This document shows, in pieces, positions 33,667 to 42,548 of a stretch of 64,000 nt of DNA. A program made the position numbers and the translations under genes. Under the pieces are notes generated by a model. The model was not told where the DNA came from. It did not search any database and saw nothing but the letters and a program-made list of their open reading frames with translations. The stretch comes from CAWDAQ01 sp963800325 (GTDB taxonomy: Bacteria; Actinomycetota; Actinomycetes; Actinomycetales; Dermatophilaceae), in the NCBI GenBank assembly GCA_963800325.1, contig CAWDAQ010000002.1:512987-576986 (forward strand), given 5' to 3'. Position 1 is the first letter of the stretch. Every line of letters begins with the position of its first letter.

Positions 33667-33692
33667 TTACCCTCCTCGATCACTTCTCGAAC
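33667..33692 (-). promoter_or_regulatory. Possible SigB-like promoter for the sugar ABC operon
   Basis: On the minus strand GTTC (33692-33689) and GGGTAA (33672-33667) are 16 bp apart, about 105 bp before the binding-protein ATG. A partial match only. Confidence 0.25.
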
Positions 33693-33747
33693 GTCGCCTC
33701 GCGTCCTCGTCCGTCTTCCTGCTCCACCGGCGTGGGAGACTCGCGGG

Positions 33748-34560
33748 GTGCCCACAGAGGCCGGCGACGAGGTGACGTGGTGGGGTCGCGACGCCCCCCC
33801 GGCCGGCCTGCGACCGGTCGGGGTGGCCCTGCCTCCGGCGGGGGAGCCGCCCCCACCCGGCGCCGGGCACCTGTGGGTGGTCGCCCCGGACACCGGGCAC
33901 GCGGGGACCGCCGACGGTGCCCCGATCGTCGCGGGGTGGCGAGCGTTCCTCACACCCGATGACTCCCGGTACGTCGACGGCCACCGGCACCCGGCGGACC
34001 GCCGCCTGACCACGGTGTCCCGCTCGCTCGTGCGCCTCGTGGCGGCGCACTACCTCGGCCGCGCCCCGGACCTGGTGCGCATCGACCGGCGCTGCCGCGT
34101 CTGCGGCCGGAACGGTCACGGCCCGCCGGAGGTCGCCGGCGGCGACGGCCTCGCGGTCTCTGTCTCGCACAGCGCCGGACGTGTCCTCGTCGCCGCCGTC
34201 GGCGCCGGGTCGGTCGGCGTGGACGTCGAGGCCGAGGGTGCCGTCGAGGACCCCGACGCGCTCGCCGAGATCGTCCTGACCCCGCAGGAGAGCGCCTCCT
34301 ACGGCGCCCAGCCCGAAAGCCGGCGGGCGGAGTGGCTCCTGCGGGCCTGGGTGCGCAAGGAGGCGGCCCTGAAGGCCCACGGCGAGGGCTTGAGCGCCGA
34401 CTGCGCCCGGGTGGACGTCCGGGGGGACCGCGTGGTGGTGCCCGGCGAGTCGCGGGTGTTCCACCTCCGCGACGTCGTGCCCGCCGACGGATACGTCGCC
34501 GCCCTCGCGACCACCTCTCCCCTGAGCACCGTGGAGACCTTCGCTGTGCGACTCACCTGA
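33748..34560 (+). CDS. 4-prime-phosphopantetheinyl transferase (Sfp type)
   Basis: A 270-residue protein from GTG 33748. It has the three PPTase motifs: LAVSVSHSAGRVLVA (P1-like), SVGVDVEAEG (metal-binding Asp and Glu) and LLRAWVRKEAALKAHGEGL (WxxKEA). It transfers phosphopantetheine from CoA to carrier-protein serines. A preceding CRVCGRNGHG is common in actinobacterial Sfp-type enzymes. It lies 0.43 kb upstream of a cluster encoding three carrier domains, so it is the likely activator of that cluster. Confidence 0.9.
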   Translation: MPTEAGDEVTWWGRDAPPAGLRPVGVALPPAGEPPPPGAGHLWVVAPDTGHAGTADGAPIVAGWRAFLTPDDSRYVDGHRHPADRRLTTVSRSLVRLVAAHYLGRAPDLVRIDRRCRVCGRNGHGPPEVAGGDGLAVSVSHSAGRVLVAAVGAGSVGVDVEAEGAVEDPDALAEIVLTPQESASYGAQPESRRAEWLLRAWVRKEAALKAHGEGLSADCARVDVRGDRVVVPGESRVFHLRDVVPADGYVAALATTSPLSTVETFAVRLT

Positions 34561-34993
34561 CGGCCACGCGCACCCGACCGCGCTGAGCCACCGCGACCGT
34601 CATTCCTTCCCCCACGGAGAACCTTGGGTCGCCGGTCATTTCGGTTGGTCTGCCCAGAAATCGGTCGCGGTGCCCATCGAGCGCATTCGCGGGCATCCAC
34701 GTCGCATTCCGCCCCGCTCCGCGGTGCGTCGGACCCGGGCCGCCCGCCTCGGCCACATCCCGCCGTTCCAGGCGGGATGACCAGCACGAAAAGGAATTGG
34801 CGCCCGTCTTCAAGAATGAGACTAAAGCCCTAATCTCTATGTAACGGATTAATCGGATCTACCCTTCTGGTGGGGTTGACGGGCGTCGACGGAAATTCGT
34901 ACCGTGCAATCTCCGTCGATCTCGTATCACACCGAGGTTCTCCGGATCGTCAAAGGAGTCGACACCGGATTCGGCGGCGAGGGGGAGATCAGT
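34561..34993 (+). promoter_or_regulatory. Long control region upstream of the Dap/NRPS cluster
   Basis: About 430 bp without a convincing gene and visibly more A/T-rich at 34790-34860 than the surroundings. It contains an imperfect dyad at 34818-34837 (GAGA and TCTC ends, TA inner pairs, 14 of 20 positions symmetric), a perfect GATTAATC palindrome at 34847-34854, and a promoter-like TTGACG (34876-34881) with TACCGT (34900-34905) after an 18-bp gap. This would give a leader of about 80 nt before the GTG at 34994. No classical iron box was recognised. Confidence 0.5.
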
Positions 34994-35983
34994 GTGCGCG
35001 TCATCACCGAGCCGCATCTGTTCAACGAAGAGGCACTGTTCGTCGATCTCACGTCGACCCTCGGGCAGTCGCTCTACCTGAAGGTGGAGGGCCTCAACTT
35101 CGCGGGGTCGATCAAGCTGAAGACGGCGCTGGAGATGGTCGAGGCCGCCGAGCGCGACGGTCTCCTCCGGGCCGGGTCGACCATCGTCGAGTCCTCGTCC
35201 GGCAACCTCGGCGTCGCCCTGGGCACGATCGCGGCCAGCCGGGGCTACGCCTTCGTCTGCGTCACCGACCGCCGGTGCAGCCGGGCCACCCGCCAGCGCA
35301 TGGCCGCACTCGGCGTCCGGGTCGAGCTCGTCACCGAGCCCGACCCCGAGCACGGGCTGCTCGGGGCCCGGATCAACCGGGTCCGTGCGCTCTGCGACTC
35401 CGACGACCGCTACGTGTGGCTCAACCAGTACGTCAACCCCGCCAACTGGGGAGCCCACTACCGACGCACCGGCCCCGAGATCCTCCGGGCCTTCCCGGAC
35501 CTCGACGTCCTGTTCGTCGGCGCCGGGACGACGGGGACCCTCATGGGCTGCGCCCGCTACCTCCAGGACCACCGACCCTCGGTGCGGGTCGTCGCGGTCG
35601 ACGCCGCTGGCTCGGTGACGTTCGGCGGGCGGGCGGCGCCGCGACTCATCCCCGGTCTCGGGATGAGCGTGCGCCCCGCCCAGGTGGACACCTCGCTCGT
35701 CGACGACGTCGTCCGGGTCGATGAGGACGACACCATCCGCACCTGTCACGCGCTCGCCAGCCGGGGGTTCCTCTTCGGCGGCTCCACCGGCACGGTCGTG
35801 CACGGCGCGACGCGGTGGCTCGCGGACCACCCGGGCGAGGGCGGCACGGCCGTCGCGATCTCCCCCGACCTCGGCGCCGCCTACCTCGACACGGTCTACG
35901 ACCCCGACTGGGTCCTGGACCACTTCGGAGCCCACGTCGGCGACGGCGACGGGCTCCTCGTCGACACCTCCTCGCAGGTCTGA
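34994..35983 (+). CDS. sbnA: SbnA-like PLP enzyme, L-2,3-diaminopropionate pathway
   Basis: A cysteine-synthase-fold protein of 329 residues from GTG 34994, chosen because GGGGGAGA lies 7 nt upstream; a GTG at 34904 would add 30 residues but lies inside the predicted promoter. PLP lysine in FAGSIKLK (about residue 41), substrate loop ESSSGNLGVAL, phosphate-binding loop FVGAGTTGTLMG, and the family-specific VWLNQYVNPANWGAHY and VVAVDAAGSVTFGG align by eye with SbnA of Staphylococcus. SbnA condenses O-phosphoserine with glutamate to N-(1-amino-1-carboxyethyl)-type glutamate. The partner sbnB is the last gene of the cluster. Confidence 0.82.
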   Translation: MRVITEPHLFNEEALFVDLTSTLGQSLYLKVEGLNFAGSIKLKTALEMVEAAERDGLLRAGSTIVESSSGNLGVALGTIAASRGYAFVCVTDRRCSRATRQRMAALGVRVELVTEPDPEHGLLGARINRVRALCDSDDRYVWLNQYVNPANWGAHYRRTGPEILRAFPDLDVLFVGAGTTGTLMGCARYLQDHRPSVRVVAVDAAGSVTFGGRAAPRLIPGLGMSVRPAQVDTSLVDDVVRVDEDDTIRTCHALASRGFLFGGSTGTVVHGATRWLADHPGEGGTAVAISPDLGAAYLDTVYDPDWVLDHFGAHVGDGDGLLVDTSSQV

Positions 35984-36031
35984 CCAGCCGGTGAGAACGA
36001 CAGCCTTCACGACCTCGAGGACGACACCGCC

Positions 36032-38893
36032 GTGGACCACCTGATCGCTCCTGCACCCGCCTCCGGGGGAGGTGCCCCCGCCGGACCGGCGCCGTACCCG
36101 GGCGACCCCCTCGCGGCCAGGCTCGCCGACGTCCTGGCCGCCGTCGTCGAGCGGGACGACGTCCCCCTGGGGGCGAACTTCTTCGCCGACCTCGGAGCCG
36201 ACTCGATGGTCATGGCCCGGTTCTGCGCCCGGGTCCGCAAGCAGCCCGGACTCCCGGCCGTCACGATCAAGGACGTCTACCGGCACCCGACGGTCGCCGC
36301 CCTCGCCGCCGCCCTGGCACCCCCCGCCGCGCCACCGGTCGGGGCACGGCTGTCGGAGGTGCTGGCCGGGGTGCTCCACGTCGACGACGTCCCGCCCGAG
36401 GCCGACTTCTTCGCCGACCTCGGCGCGGACTCGATGGTCATGGCACAGTTCTGCGCCCGGGTCCGCAAGCAGCCCGACCTGCCGCCGGTCTCGATCAAGG
36501 ACGTCTACGAGCACCGGACGCTGGCGGGCCTGGCGAGCTCGCTCACCGTCGGGTCCGCGACCGCCGGGTCCGCGCCCGTCGAGACCGCGCCCGCCACCCC
36601 CGACCCGGTGCCGCTCCCCCGAGCCACGCCGGCCACGCGCCGGCAGTACCTGCTGTGCGGGGGGATCCAGCTCGCGATCTTCTGCGCCTACGCCTACGTC
36701 ATCGGCATCGTGTTCGAGAAGGGGCTCACCCTCGTGTGGGCCGCGCACGGCCTGCTCGGGACCTACGCCCGGTCGGTCGCCTGGGGGGCGGCGGTCCTCG
36801 TCACGACGGCGGCCCTGCCCATCATCGTCAAGTGGGTCCTCGTCGGCCGGTGGAAGGCCGGTGAGGTCGCGGTCTGGAGCCCGGCCTACATCCGCTTCTG
36901 GCTGGTGCGGACCCTGGTCATCGCGAACCCGCTCGTCCTGTTCGCCGGGTCGCCGCTGTACTCGCTGTACCTGCGGGCGCTCGGGGCGAAGGTGGGACGC
37001 GACGTCGTCGTGTTCAGCCGGCACGCGCCGGTCTGCACCGACCTGCTGACCATCGGCGACGGCACGGTCATCGAGAAGGACACCTACCTCAACTGCTACC
37101 GGGCGGTGAACGGGGTGGTCCAGACCGGGCCGGTCACCATCGGGGCGGACGTGTTCGTCGGGGACCAGGTCGTGCTCGACATCCACACCTCGATCGGGGA
37201 CGGGGCCCAGCTCGGGCACGCCTCGGCGCTGCACGCCGGCCAGACCGTCCCGCCCGGGGAGCACTGGCACGGGTCCCCGGGGCAGCGCACCGAGTCGGAC
37301 TACCGCCTCGTCGACCCGGCGCCGTGCAGCACCTGGCGACGGCTGCGGTACGCGAGCCTCCAGCTGCTCGTCCTCCTCGGCGGGGTCCTCCCGGCGGCGT
37401 TCGGAGGGATCGCCCTGGTCCTGGAGGGCCTGCCGTGGCTCTCGAAGCTGGTGTCGACGCCGGAGCTGCACGTCATGAACGCCCGCTTCTGGCTCACCGC
37501 GCTCATCTCCTCCCTCGTGCTGGTCCTCATCGGGCCCCTCATCGGGATGCTCGTCGTGATGACGGTCCCCCGGCTGCTGAACCGCGCGCTCGCGCCCGGG
37601 CGGACCTACCCGCTGTTCGGCATCCGCTTCGCCTGCCACCGGGCGGTCGAGCGGATCACGAACCGCAAGCTCTTCCACCTCGCGCTCGGGGACACCTCCT
37701 ACGTCGTGCCCTACGTCCAGGCGCTGGGCTACCGGCTCGCGCCGGTCGTGCAGACCGGCTCCAACTTCGGCGAGGACTTCAAGCACGACAACCCCTTCCT
37801 GTCCACCGTCGGCCCGGGCACGGTCATCGCGAGCGGCATGTCGTTCGTGACGACCAACTACTCCAACACCTCCTTCTCCGTCTCCCCGGCGGCCATCGGG
37901 GCGAACAACTTCCTCGGCAACCGGGTCGTCTACCCCTCCCAGGGGCGCACCGGCGACAACTGCCTCATCGCGACCAAGGCCCTGGTCCCGCTCGACGGGC
38001 CGGTTCGCCAGGACGTCGGCCTGCTCGGCTCCCCCGCATTCGAGATCCCCCGCACCGTCCGGCGTGACAGCGTCTTCGTCCGCATGGCCCACGACGAGGA
38101 GTTCCCGCGGCGGCTCGCCGCGAAGAACCGGCACAACCGCGTCAGCATCGGCCTGCTCGTGCTCTCGCGCTGGGTCTACACCTTCGCCCTCCTGGTGTTC
38201 ACCTTCTCCACCGTCGACCTCTACCCCCGAGCCGGCGGAGTGGCCATCGCCGGCCTCCAGGTCGCGCTCGTCGTGTTCTCGATCCTCTACTTCTCCCTCG
38301 TGGAGCGCCTCGCAACGCTGTTCCGCGGCTGCCGACCCACCTACTGCTCGATCTACGACCCGACGTTCTGGCGCACCGAGCGGTTCTGGAAGCTCGTCGT
38401 CCCGCCCGCGGTCCACCGCCTCACCGCCGGCACACCGTTCCGCGGCCTGGTCTGGCGGCTCGTCGGCGTCCGGGTGGGCCGGCAGCTCTTCGACGACGGC
38501 GCGTCGATGTCGGAGAAGAACCTCGTCACGCTCGGCGACCACGTCACGCTCAACGTCGCGAGCCACATCCAGTGCCACTCCCAGGAGGACTACGCCTTCA
38601 AGTCCGAGCACTCGCGGCTCGGCTCGTACTGCACCCTCGGCACGAACGCCCTCGTCCACTACGGGGTGACCATGCACGACGGCTCGGTCCTCGCCGCGGA
38701 CTCGTTCCTCATGAAGGGCGAGGAGGTCCCCGCCGGTGAGCTCTGGGGGGGCAACCCCGCCGAGGCCATGAGCGCGACACCGCCGCCGACGCGCCCGGCC
38801 GGTCCGGCCGGCGGGGCCGCAGCGGCCACCAGCACCCCGTCCAGCACGACCAGCACGACCAGCACCCGCGCCACCGCGCCCGGCCCCCGATGA
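36032..38893 (+). CDS. Membrane NRPS terminal protein: two carrier domains plus Pls-type triple membrane/C-domain module
   Basis: A 953-residue protein from GTG 36032. Two carrier domains open it, with FFADLGADSMVM at residues about 50-61 and 126-137 (pantetheine serines 58 and 134). Then come three membrane-helix pairs (about 210-265, 430-515, 700-755), each followed by a soluble domain with hexapeptide-like turns: VTIGADVFVGDQVVLD, AAIGANNFLGNRVVYP and LVTLGDHVTLNVASHIQCH. This threefold layout is the terminal region of poly-epsilon-lysine synthetase (Pls) and of the NRPS terminal-domain family. Pls carries A and carrier domains on the same chain; here the A domain is on the next protein. 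It should join monomers at the membrane. A Thr/Ser tail ends it. Confidence 0.82.
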   Translation: MDHLIAPAPASGGGAPAGPAPYPGDPLAARLADVLAAVVERDDVPLGANFFADLGADSMVMARFCARVRKQPGLPAVTIKDVYRHPTVAALAAALAPPAAPPVGARLSEVLAGVLHVDDVPPEADFFADLGADSMVMAQFCARVRKQPDLPPVSIKDVYEHRTLAGLASSLTVGSATAGSAPVETAPATPDPVPLPRATPATRRQYLLCGGIQLAIFCAYAYVIGIVFEKGLTLVWAAHGLLGTYARSVAWGAAVLVTTAALPIIVKWVLVGRWKAGEVAVWSPAYIRFWLVRTLVIANPLVLFAGSPLYSLYLRALGAKVGRDVVVFSRHAPVCTDLLTIGDGTVIEKDTYLNCYRAVNGVVQTGPVTIGADVFVGDQVVLDIHTSIGDGAQLGHASALHAGQTVPPGEHWHGSPGQRTESDYRLVDPAPCSTWRRLRYASLQLLVLLGGVLPAAFGGIALVLEGLPWLSKLVSTPELHVMNARFWLTALISSLVLVLIGPLIGMLVVMTVPRLLNRALAPGRTYPLFGIRFACHRAVERITNRKLFHLALGDTSYVVPYVQALGYRLAPVVQTGSNFGEDFKHDNPFLSTVGPGTVIASGMSFVTTNYSNTSFSVSPAAIGANNFLGNRVVYPSQGRTGDNCLIATKALVPLDGPVRQDVGLLGSPAFEIPRTVRRDSVFVRMAHDEEFPRRLAAKNRHNRVSIGLLVLSRWVYTFALLVFTFSTVDLYPRAGGVAIAGLQVALVVFSILYFSLVERLATLFRGCRPTYCSIYDPTFWRTERFWKLVVPPAVHRLTAGTPFRGLVWRLVGVRVGRQLFDDGASMSEKNLVTLGDHVTLNVASHIQCHSQEDYAFKSEHSRLGSYCTLGTNALVHYGVTMHDGSVLAADSFLMKGEEVPAGELWGGNPAEAMSATPPPTRPAGPAGGAAAATSTPSSTTSTTSTRATAPGPR

Positions 38894-38931
38894 CCGGGCG
38901 CGGGCAGGCCAGCACCACGGAGGGACCACGC

Positions 38932-41496
38932 ATGGACGTCCGCACCGCTCCGGACCGGCAGACCCTGCGAGCCCTGCCCGCCCCGGGCGGGGCGACCGCC
39001 GTTCCTCGGTGGACCCACCGCCCCCGGCCGGGGGTCGCCGAGCGCCTGGCCGCGGTCCCGGGCGACGTGGCCGGGGCGGTGCGACGGCTCGCCGGCGAGC
39101 TCGACGTCCCGGTGGGCTCGGTCCTTCTCGCCGCCCACGCCCGCGTGCTGGCGAGCCTGTCCGGGGAGGCCGAGGTCGTCGTGGGGTACGCCTGCGCCGG
39201 CGCTCCCCCCGTCCCGCTGCGCCTGCGGACGACGACGGGCTCGTGGCGGGCCCTCGTCGAGGCGGCCGCCCGCGCCGAGGCGGAGGTGCGCGCCCGGCTC
39301 GAGGGCCTCGACCCGGCGGAGCCGGCGGGCGTCCGCCGGGAGCCCGGAGCCGCCGAGCCCGGGTTCGACGCCGTGCTCGCGGCCGACGGCGCCGACCCCG
39401 AGGCCCTCCCCGCGACCGTCTTCCAGGTGACCCTCGTCGACGACCGTGGGCTGGCCGCGGTCTGGCTGCGCTACCGCACGGACGCCCTCGACGCGGACGC
39501 CGCCGCCCGGGTCGCGGGCTACCACGTCACCGCCCTCACCCTGGCGGCCGCCGGGCCCGACACCGACCCCGCACGCGCGTGCCTCCTCTCGGACGAGGAG
39601 CGCCACCACCAGGTCCGCGGGCTCGCAGGCCCCCGGCGCGACCTCCCCGACCGCCGGATGCACGAGCTCTTCGAAGAGCGGGTCGCGGCACAGCCGGACG
39701 CGCCCGCCGTCGTCCACCTCGGGCGCCGGTGGAGCTACGGCGAGCTCAACGCGCGCGCCAACCGGGTCGCCCGGGCCCTGCTCTCGCGCGGCCTGCGGCG
39801 CGAGGACGTCGTCGCCGTCGTCATGGAGCGGGGCCCGGACTGGCTGGTCTCGGTGCTCGCGATCTGGAAGGCGGGGCTGGCCTACCTTCCGCTCGAGCCG
39901 CACTTCCCCACGGCGCGCATCGAGGCGGCGCTCACGCGGTCCGGCTGCCGCCTCGTCCTCACCGAGGCGGGCAACACCGCCACGCTCGGTCCGGCGATCG
40001 CGACCCTGCCCGGCGCGTCGGCGGTGCACGTCGCCGCGCTCGCCGCGGAGGACCACGACGGGTCGGACCTCGGGGTCGACGTCGCCGGCGACCAGCTCGC
40101 CTACGTGCTGTTCACCTCCGGCTCGACGGGCGAGCCGAAGGGGGCGATGCTCGAGCACGCCGGGATGCTCAACCACCTGTTCGCCAAGATCTCGGACCTC
40201 GGCATCGGTGAGGGCGAGGCCGTCGCGCAGACCGCGCCCCAGTGCTTCGACATCTCCGTCTGGCAGCTCGTCTCCGCCCTGCTCGTCGGGGGCCGCACCG
40301 TGATCGTCGAGCAGGAGGCCGTCCTCGACGTCGAACGGTTCGTCGACACCCTCGCCGAGCAGCGGGTCGGCGTGCTCCAGGTGGTCCCGTCCTACCTCGA
40401 CGTCGTCGTGTCCTACCTCGAGCACCGGCCGCGGAGCCTTCCGGACCTGCACTGCGTCTCCCCCACCGGGGACCTGCTGAAGAAGGAGCTCGTCCAGCGC
40501 TGGTTCGCCGTGCAGCCCGACGTGCCCCTCGTCAACGCCTACGGGCTCACCGAGACCTCCGACGACGCGCTCCACGAGGTCATGACCGCCGTCCCGGACG
40601 GGGATCGCGTCCCGGTCGGTCGCCCCGTCATCAACACGTGCGTCGACATCCTCGACGAGAACCTCGCGCCGGTCCCGCTCGGCGCCCCCGGCGTCATCGC
40701 GTTCTCCGGGGTCTGCGTCGGCCGTGGCTACGTGGGCGACCCGGAGCGGACCCGGGGGATGTTCATGGCCGACCCGAACCGTCCCGGACAGCGGATCTGC
40801 TGGACCGGGGACTACGGCCGGTGGCGGCCGGACGGCAGGGTCGAGTTCCTCGGCCGGCGCGACAACCAGGTGAAGGTCCGCGGCTTCCGGGTCGAGCTCG
40901 GGGACGTCGAGAACGCCCTCCTCGGGGTGCCGGGGGTCCGGGACGGCGCGGTGGTCGTCGCCGACGGACCGGACCGCGGCGCCCGCCTCGTCGCCTTCTA
41001 CTCCGGGGACGAGGCCCCGGGCGCCGGGACGCTGCGGGACGCGCTCGCCGAGCGGATCCCGGAGTACATGGTCCCGTCGGCGTGCGAGTGGCAGCCGACC
41101 CTGCCGCTGACCGGCAACGGGAAGATCGACCGGAAGGGCCTGACCGCCCGGGCGGACGAGCTGGCGCAGGCCGAGGCGGGCTACGCACCGCCCGCGACGG
41201 CGACGGAGGAGCGGCTGGCGAGCGCGTGGTCCGGGGTTCTCGGCGTGCCCGTGGACCGCATCGGCCGGCTCGACTCGTTCTTCGCGCTCGGGGGGACCTC
41301 GCTGTCCGCGGTCAAGCTCGCCGTGGCCCTCGACCGGGCGGTGTCCCTGAAGGACATCGTCGCCGCCCCGGTGCTGGCGGACCTCGCCGGCCTCGTCGAC
41401 GCCGCCGCCGGGCCCGGCGACCCGGCCCCCGCGCTCCCCCGGTCCGCCCCGGCCGAGCCCGTGCGGGCGACCGGGACCTGCAGCTCCTCCGGGTGA
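38932..41496 (+). CDS. NRPS adenylation-carrier protein, likely diaminopropionate-activating
   Basis: An 854-residue protein. ATG 38932 has GGAGGG 7 nt upstream; ATG 38890, overlapping the previous stop, is the alternative. Residues 30-230 look like the C-terminal half of a condensation domain without any HHxxxDG. The A domain (about 240-740) has LFTSGSTGEPKG, FDISVWQ, NAYGLTETSDD, TGDYGRW and the final Lys 731 in NGKIDRKG. The carrier domain has FFALGGTSLSA with Ser 790. Read against GrsA, the pocket residues are D-I-W-Q-S-T-A-D-D-K. Two acidic residues at the pocket base would suit a substrate with a side-chain amine. No condensation or thioesterase domain follows, as expected if the Pls-type protein makes the bonds. 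Confidence 0.88.
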   Translation: MDVRTAPDRQTLRALPAPGGATAVPRWTHRPRPGVAERLAAVPGDVAGAVRRLAGELDVPVGSVLLAAHARVLASLSGEAEVVVGYACAGAPPVPLRLRTTTGSWRALVEAAARAEAEVRARLEGLDPAEPAGVRREPGAAEPGFDAVLAADGADPEALPATVFQVTLVDDRGLAAVWLRYRTDALDADAAARVAGYHVTALTLAAAGPDTDPARACLLSDEERHHQVRGLAGPRRDLPDRRMHELFEERVAAQPDAPAVVHLGRRWSYGELNARANRVARALLSRGLRREDVVAVVMERGPDWLVSVLAIWKAGLAYLPLEPHFPTARIEAALTRSGCRLVLTEAGNTATLGPAIATLPGASAVHVAALAAEDHDGSDLGVDVAGDQLAYVLFTSGSTGEPKGAMLEHAGMLNHLFAKISDLGIGEGEAVAQTAPQCFDISVWQLVSALLVGGRTVIVEQEAVLDVERFVDTLAEQRVGVLQVVPSYLDVVVSYLEHRPRSLPDLHCVSPTGDLLKKELVQRWFAVQPDVPLVNAYGLTETSDDALHEVMTAVPDGDRVPVGRPVINTCVDILDENLAPVPLGAPGVIAFSGVCVGRGYVGDPERTRGMFMADPNRPGQRICWTGDYGRWRPDGRVEFLGRRDNQVKVRGFRVELGDVENALLGVPGVRDGAVVVADGPDRGARLVAFYSGDEAPGAGTLRDALAERIPEYMVPSACEWQPTLPLTGNGKIDRKGLTARADELAQAEAGYAPPATATEERLASAWSGVLGVPVDRIGRLDSFFALGGTSLSAVKLAVALDRAVSLKDIVAAPVLADLAGLVDAAAGPGDPAPALPRSAPAEPVRATGTCSSSG

Positions 41497-41543
41497 CGCG
41501 CCCCGCGTCCCCCACCCGACCCGAGAACCGAGAGGACACCGGT

Positions 41544-42548
41544 ATGTCGACCCCCTCCCCCGCCCTCGACCGCGACGTGACCCGACAGGCCGGTCGTCCC
41601 GCGATGGTGCAGGTCACCGCCTCCGACCCGGTCGGGTGGAGCGCCGCGCACCGCGACGCCGTCCGCGCGGCGGTCGCCGAGCACGGGGCCATCCTCGTCC
41701 GCGGCCTCGGCCTGCGGGACGTCGCGCAGGTCGCCGACGTCTTCGCCGAGCTCGCCCCGGGCGGCCTCCTGCCCGACCGGGAGGGCTTCGCCAGCCGGGA
41801 GAGCCACCCGGGCGGGGTCTACTCCTCCCTGGCGTGGCCGGCGAACCAGCCGATGTGCATGCACCACGAGCTCAGCTACACCGAGAGGCCACCGGGCCTG
41901 CTGCTGCTCGCCTGTCTCCGGGCGGCGGCCGACGGCGGTGCGACCGGGGTCGCCGACGCCGCGGCCGTCCTCGACGCCCTGCCGGCGGACCTCGTCGACC
42001 GGTTCGACCGGGAGGGCTGGGTCCTGGCCCGCAGCTTCAACGGCGAGATCGGCGCGTCGTGGCAGGAGGCGTTCGGCAGCGACGACCGTGCGGCGGTCGA
42101 GGACTACTGCCGCACCCACGGCATCGAGCTCGAGTGGCAGCCGGACGGGGGGCTGCGCACCAGGCAGCGCCGGCCTGCCGTCGTGCGCCACCCCGTCAGC
42201 GGCCGGCGGTGCTGGTTCAACCAGGTCGCGTTCCTCAACGAGTGGACGATGGCCCCCGAGGTCCACGAGTACCTCGTCGACGTGTACGGCGTCGACGGGC
42301 TGCCGTTCAACACCCTCTTCGGCAACGGCGACCCGATAGGCGAGGACGTGGTCGCCCTGCTCAACGACGTCTACGAGGCCCAAACGCTGCGGGAACCGTG
42401 GCAGCCCGGAGACCTCATGCTCGTCGACAACGTCGCCACCGCGCACAGCCGCGAGGCGTACCTCGGCCAGCGCGAGGTGCTCGTCGGGATGGCGGAGCCG
42501 GTCGGCACCGCCGAGCTCGCCGGCCCCGGGCGGGGTGGGCCCCGGTGA
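41544..42548 (+). CDS. TauD/SyrP-like Fe(II)/2-oxoglutarate oxygenase
   Basis: A 334-residue protein from ATG 41544. The iron triad is recognisable as H107-x-E109 in CMHHELSYTERPPG and His 301 in VDNVATAHSREAY. The 2-oxoglutarate Arg is likely in the following LGQREVLVG. HxE rather than HxD groups it with amino-acid beta-hydroxylases such as SyrP, AsnO and VioC. In an NRPS cluster these act on free or carrier-bound amino acids. 2-Oxoglutarate is also a product of the SbnB reaction encoded next. It overlaps sbnB by 4 bp. The exact substrate is not shown by the sequence. Confidence 0.82.
   Translation: MSTPSPALDRDVTRQAGRPAMVQVTASDPVGWSAAHRDAVRAAVAEHGAILVRGLGLRDVAQVADVFAELAPGGLLPDREGFASRESHPGGVYSSLAWPANQPMCMHHELSYTERPPGLLLLACLRAAADGGATGVADAAAVLDALPADLVDRFDREGWVLARSFNGEIGASWQEAFGSDDRAAVEDYCRTHGIELEWQPDGGLRTRQRRPAVVRHPVSGRRCWFNQVAFLNEWTMAPEVHEYLVDVYGVDGLPFNTLFGNGDPIGEDVVALLNDVYEAQTLREPWQPGDLMLVDNVATAHSREAYLGQREVLVGMAEPVGTAELAGPGRGGPR

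Noticed and set aside
34561..34903. Iron box (DtxR/IdeR) before sbnA, suggesting a siderophore
   Set aside because: No TTAGGTTAGGCTAACCTAA-like site was found; the Pls module and lack of siderophore transport genes favour a poly-amino acid.
34904..34993. Extra 30 N-terminal residues for SbnA from GTG 34904
   Set aside because: The GTG lies inside the predicted -10 region, has no ribosome site, and the added residues do not resemble SbnA; GTG 34994 has a good ribosome site.
34859..38929. Open frame of 1356 codons on the minus strand opposite sbnA and the Pls-like gene
   Set aside because: Asp/Glu/Arg/Gly-rich antisense frame typical of high-GC DNA; the plus strand carries recognisable enzymes over the whole length.
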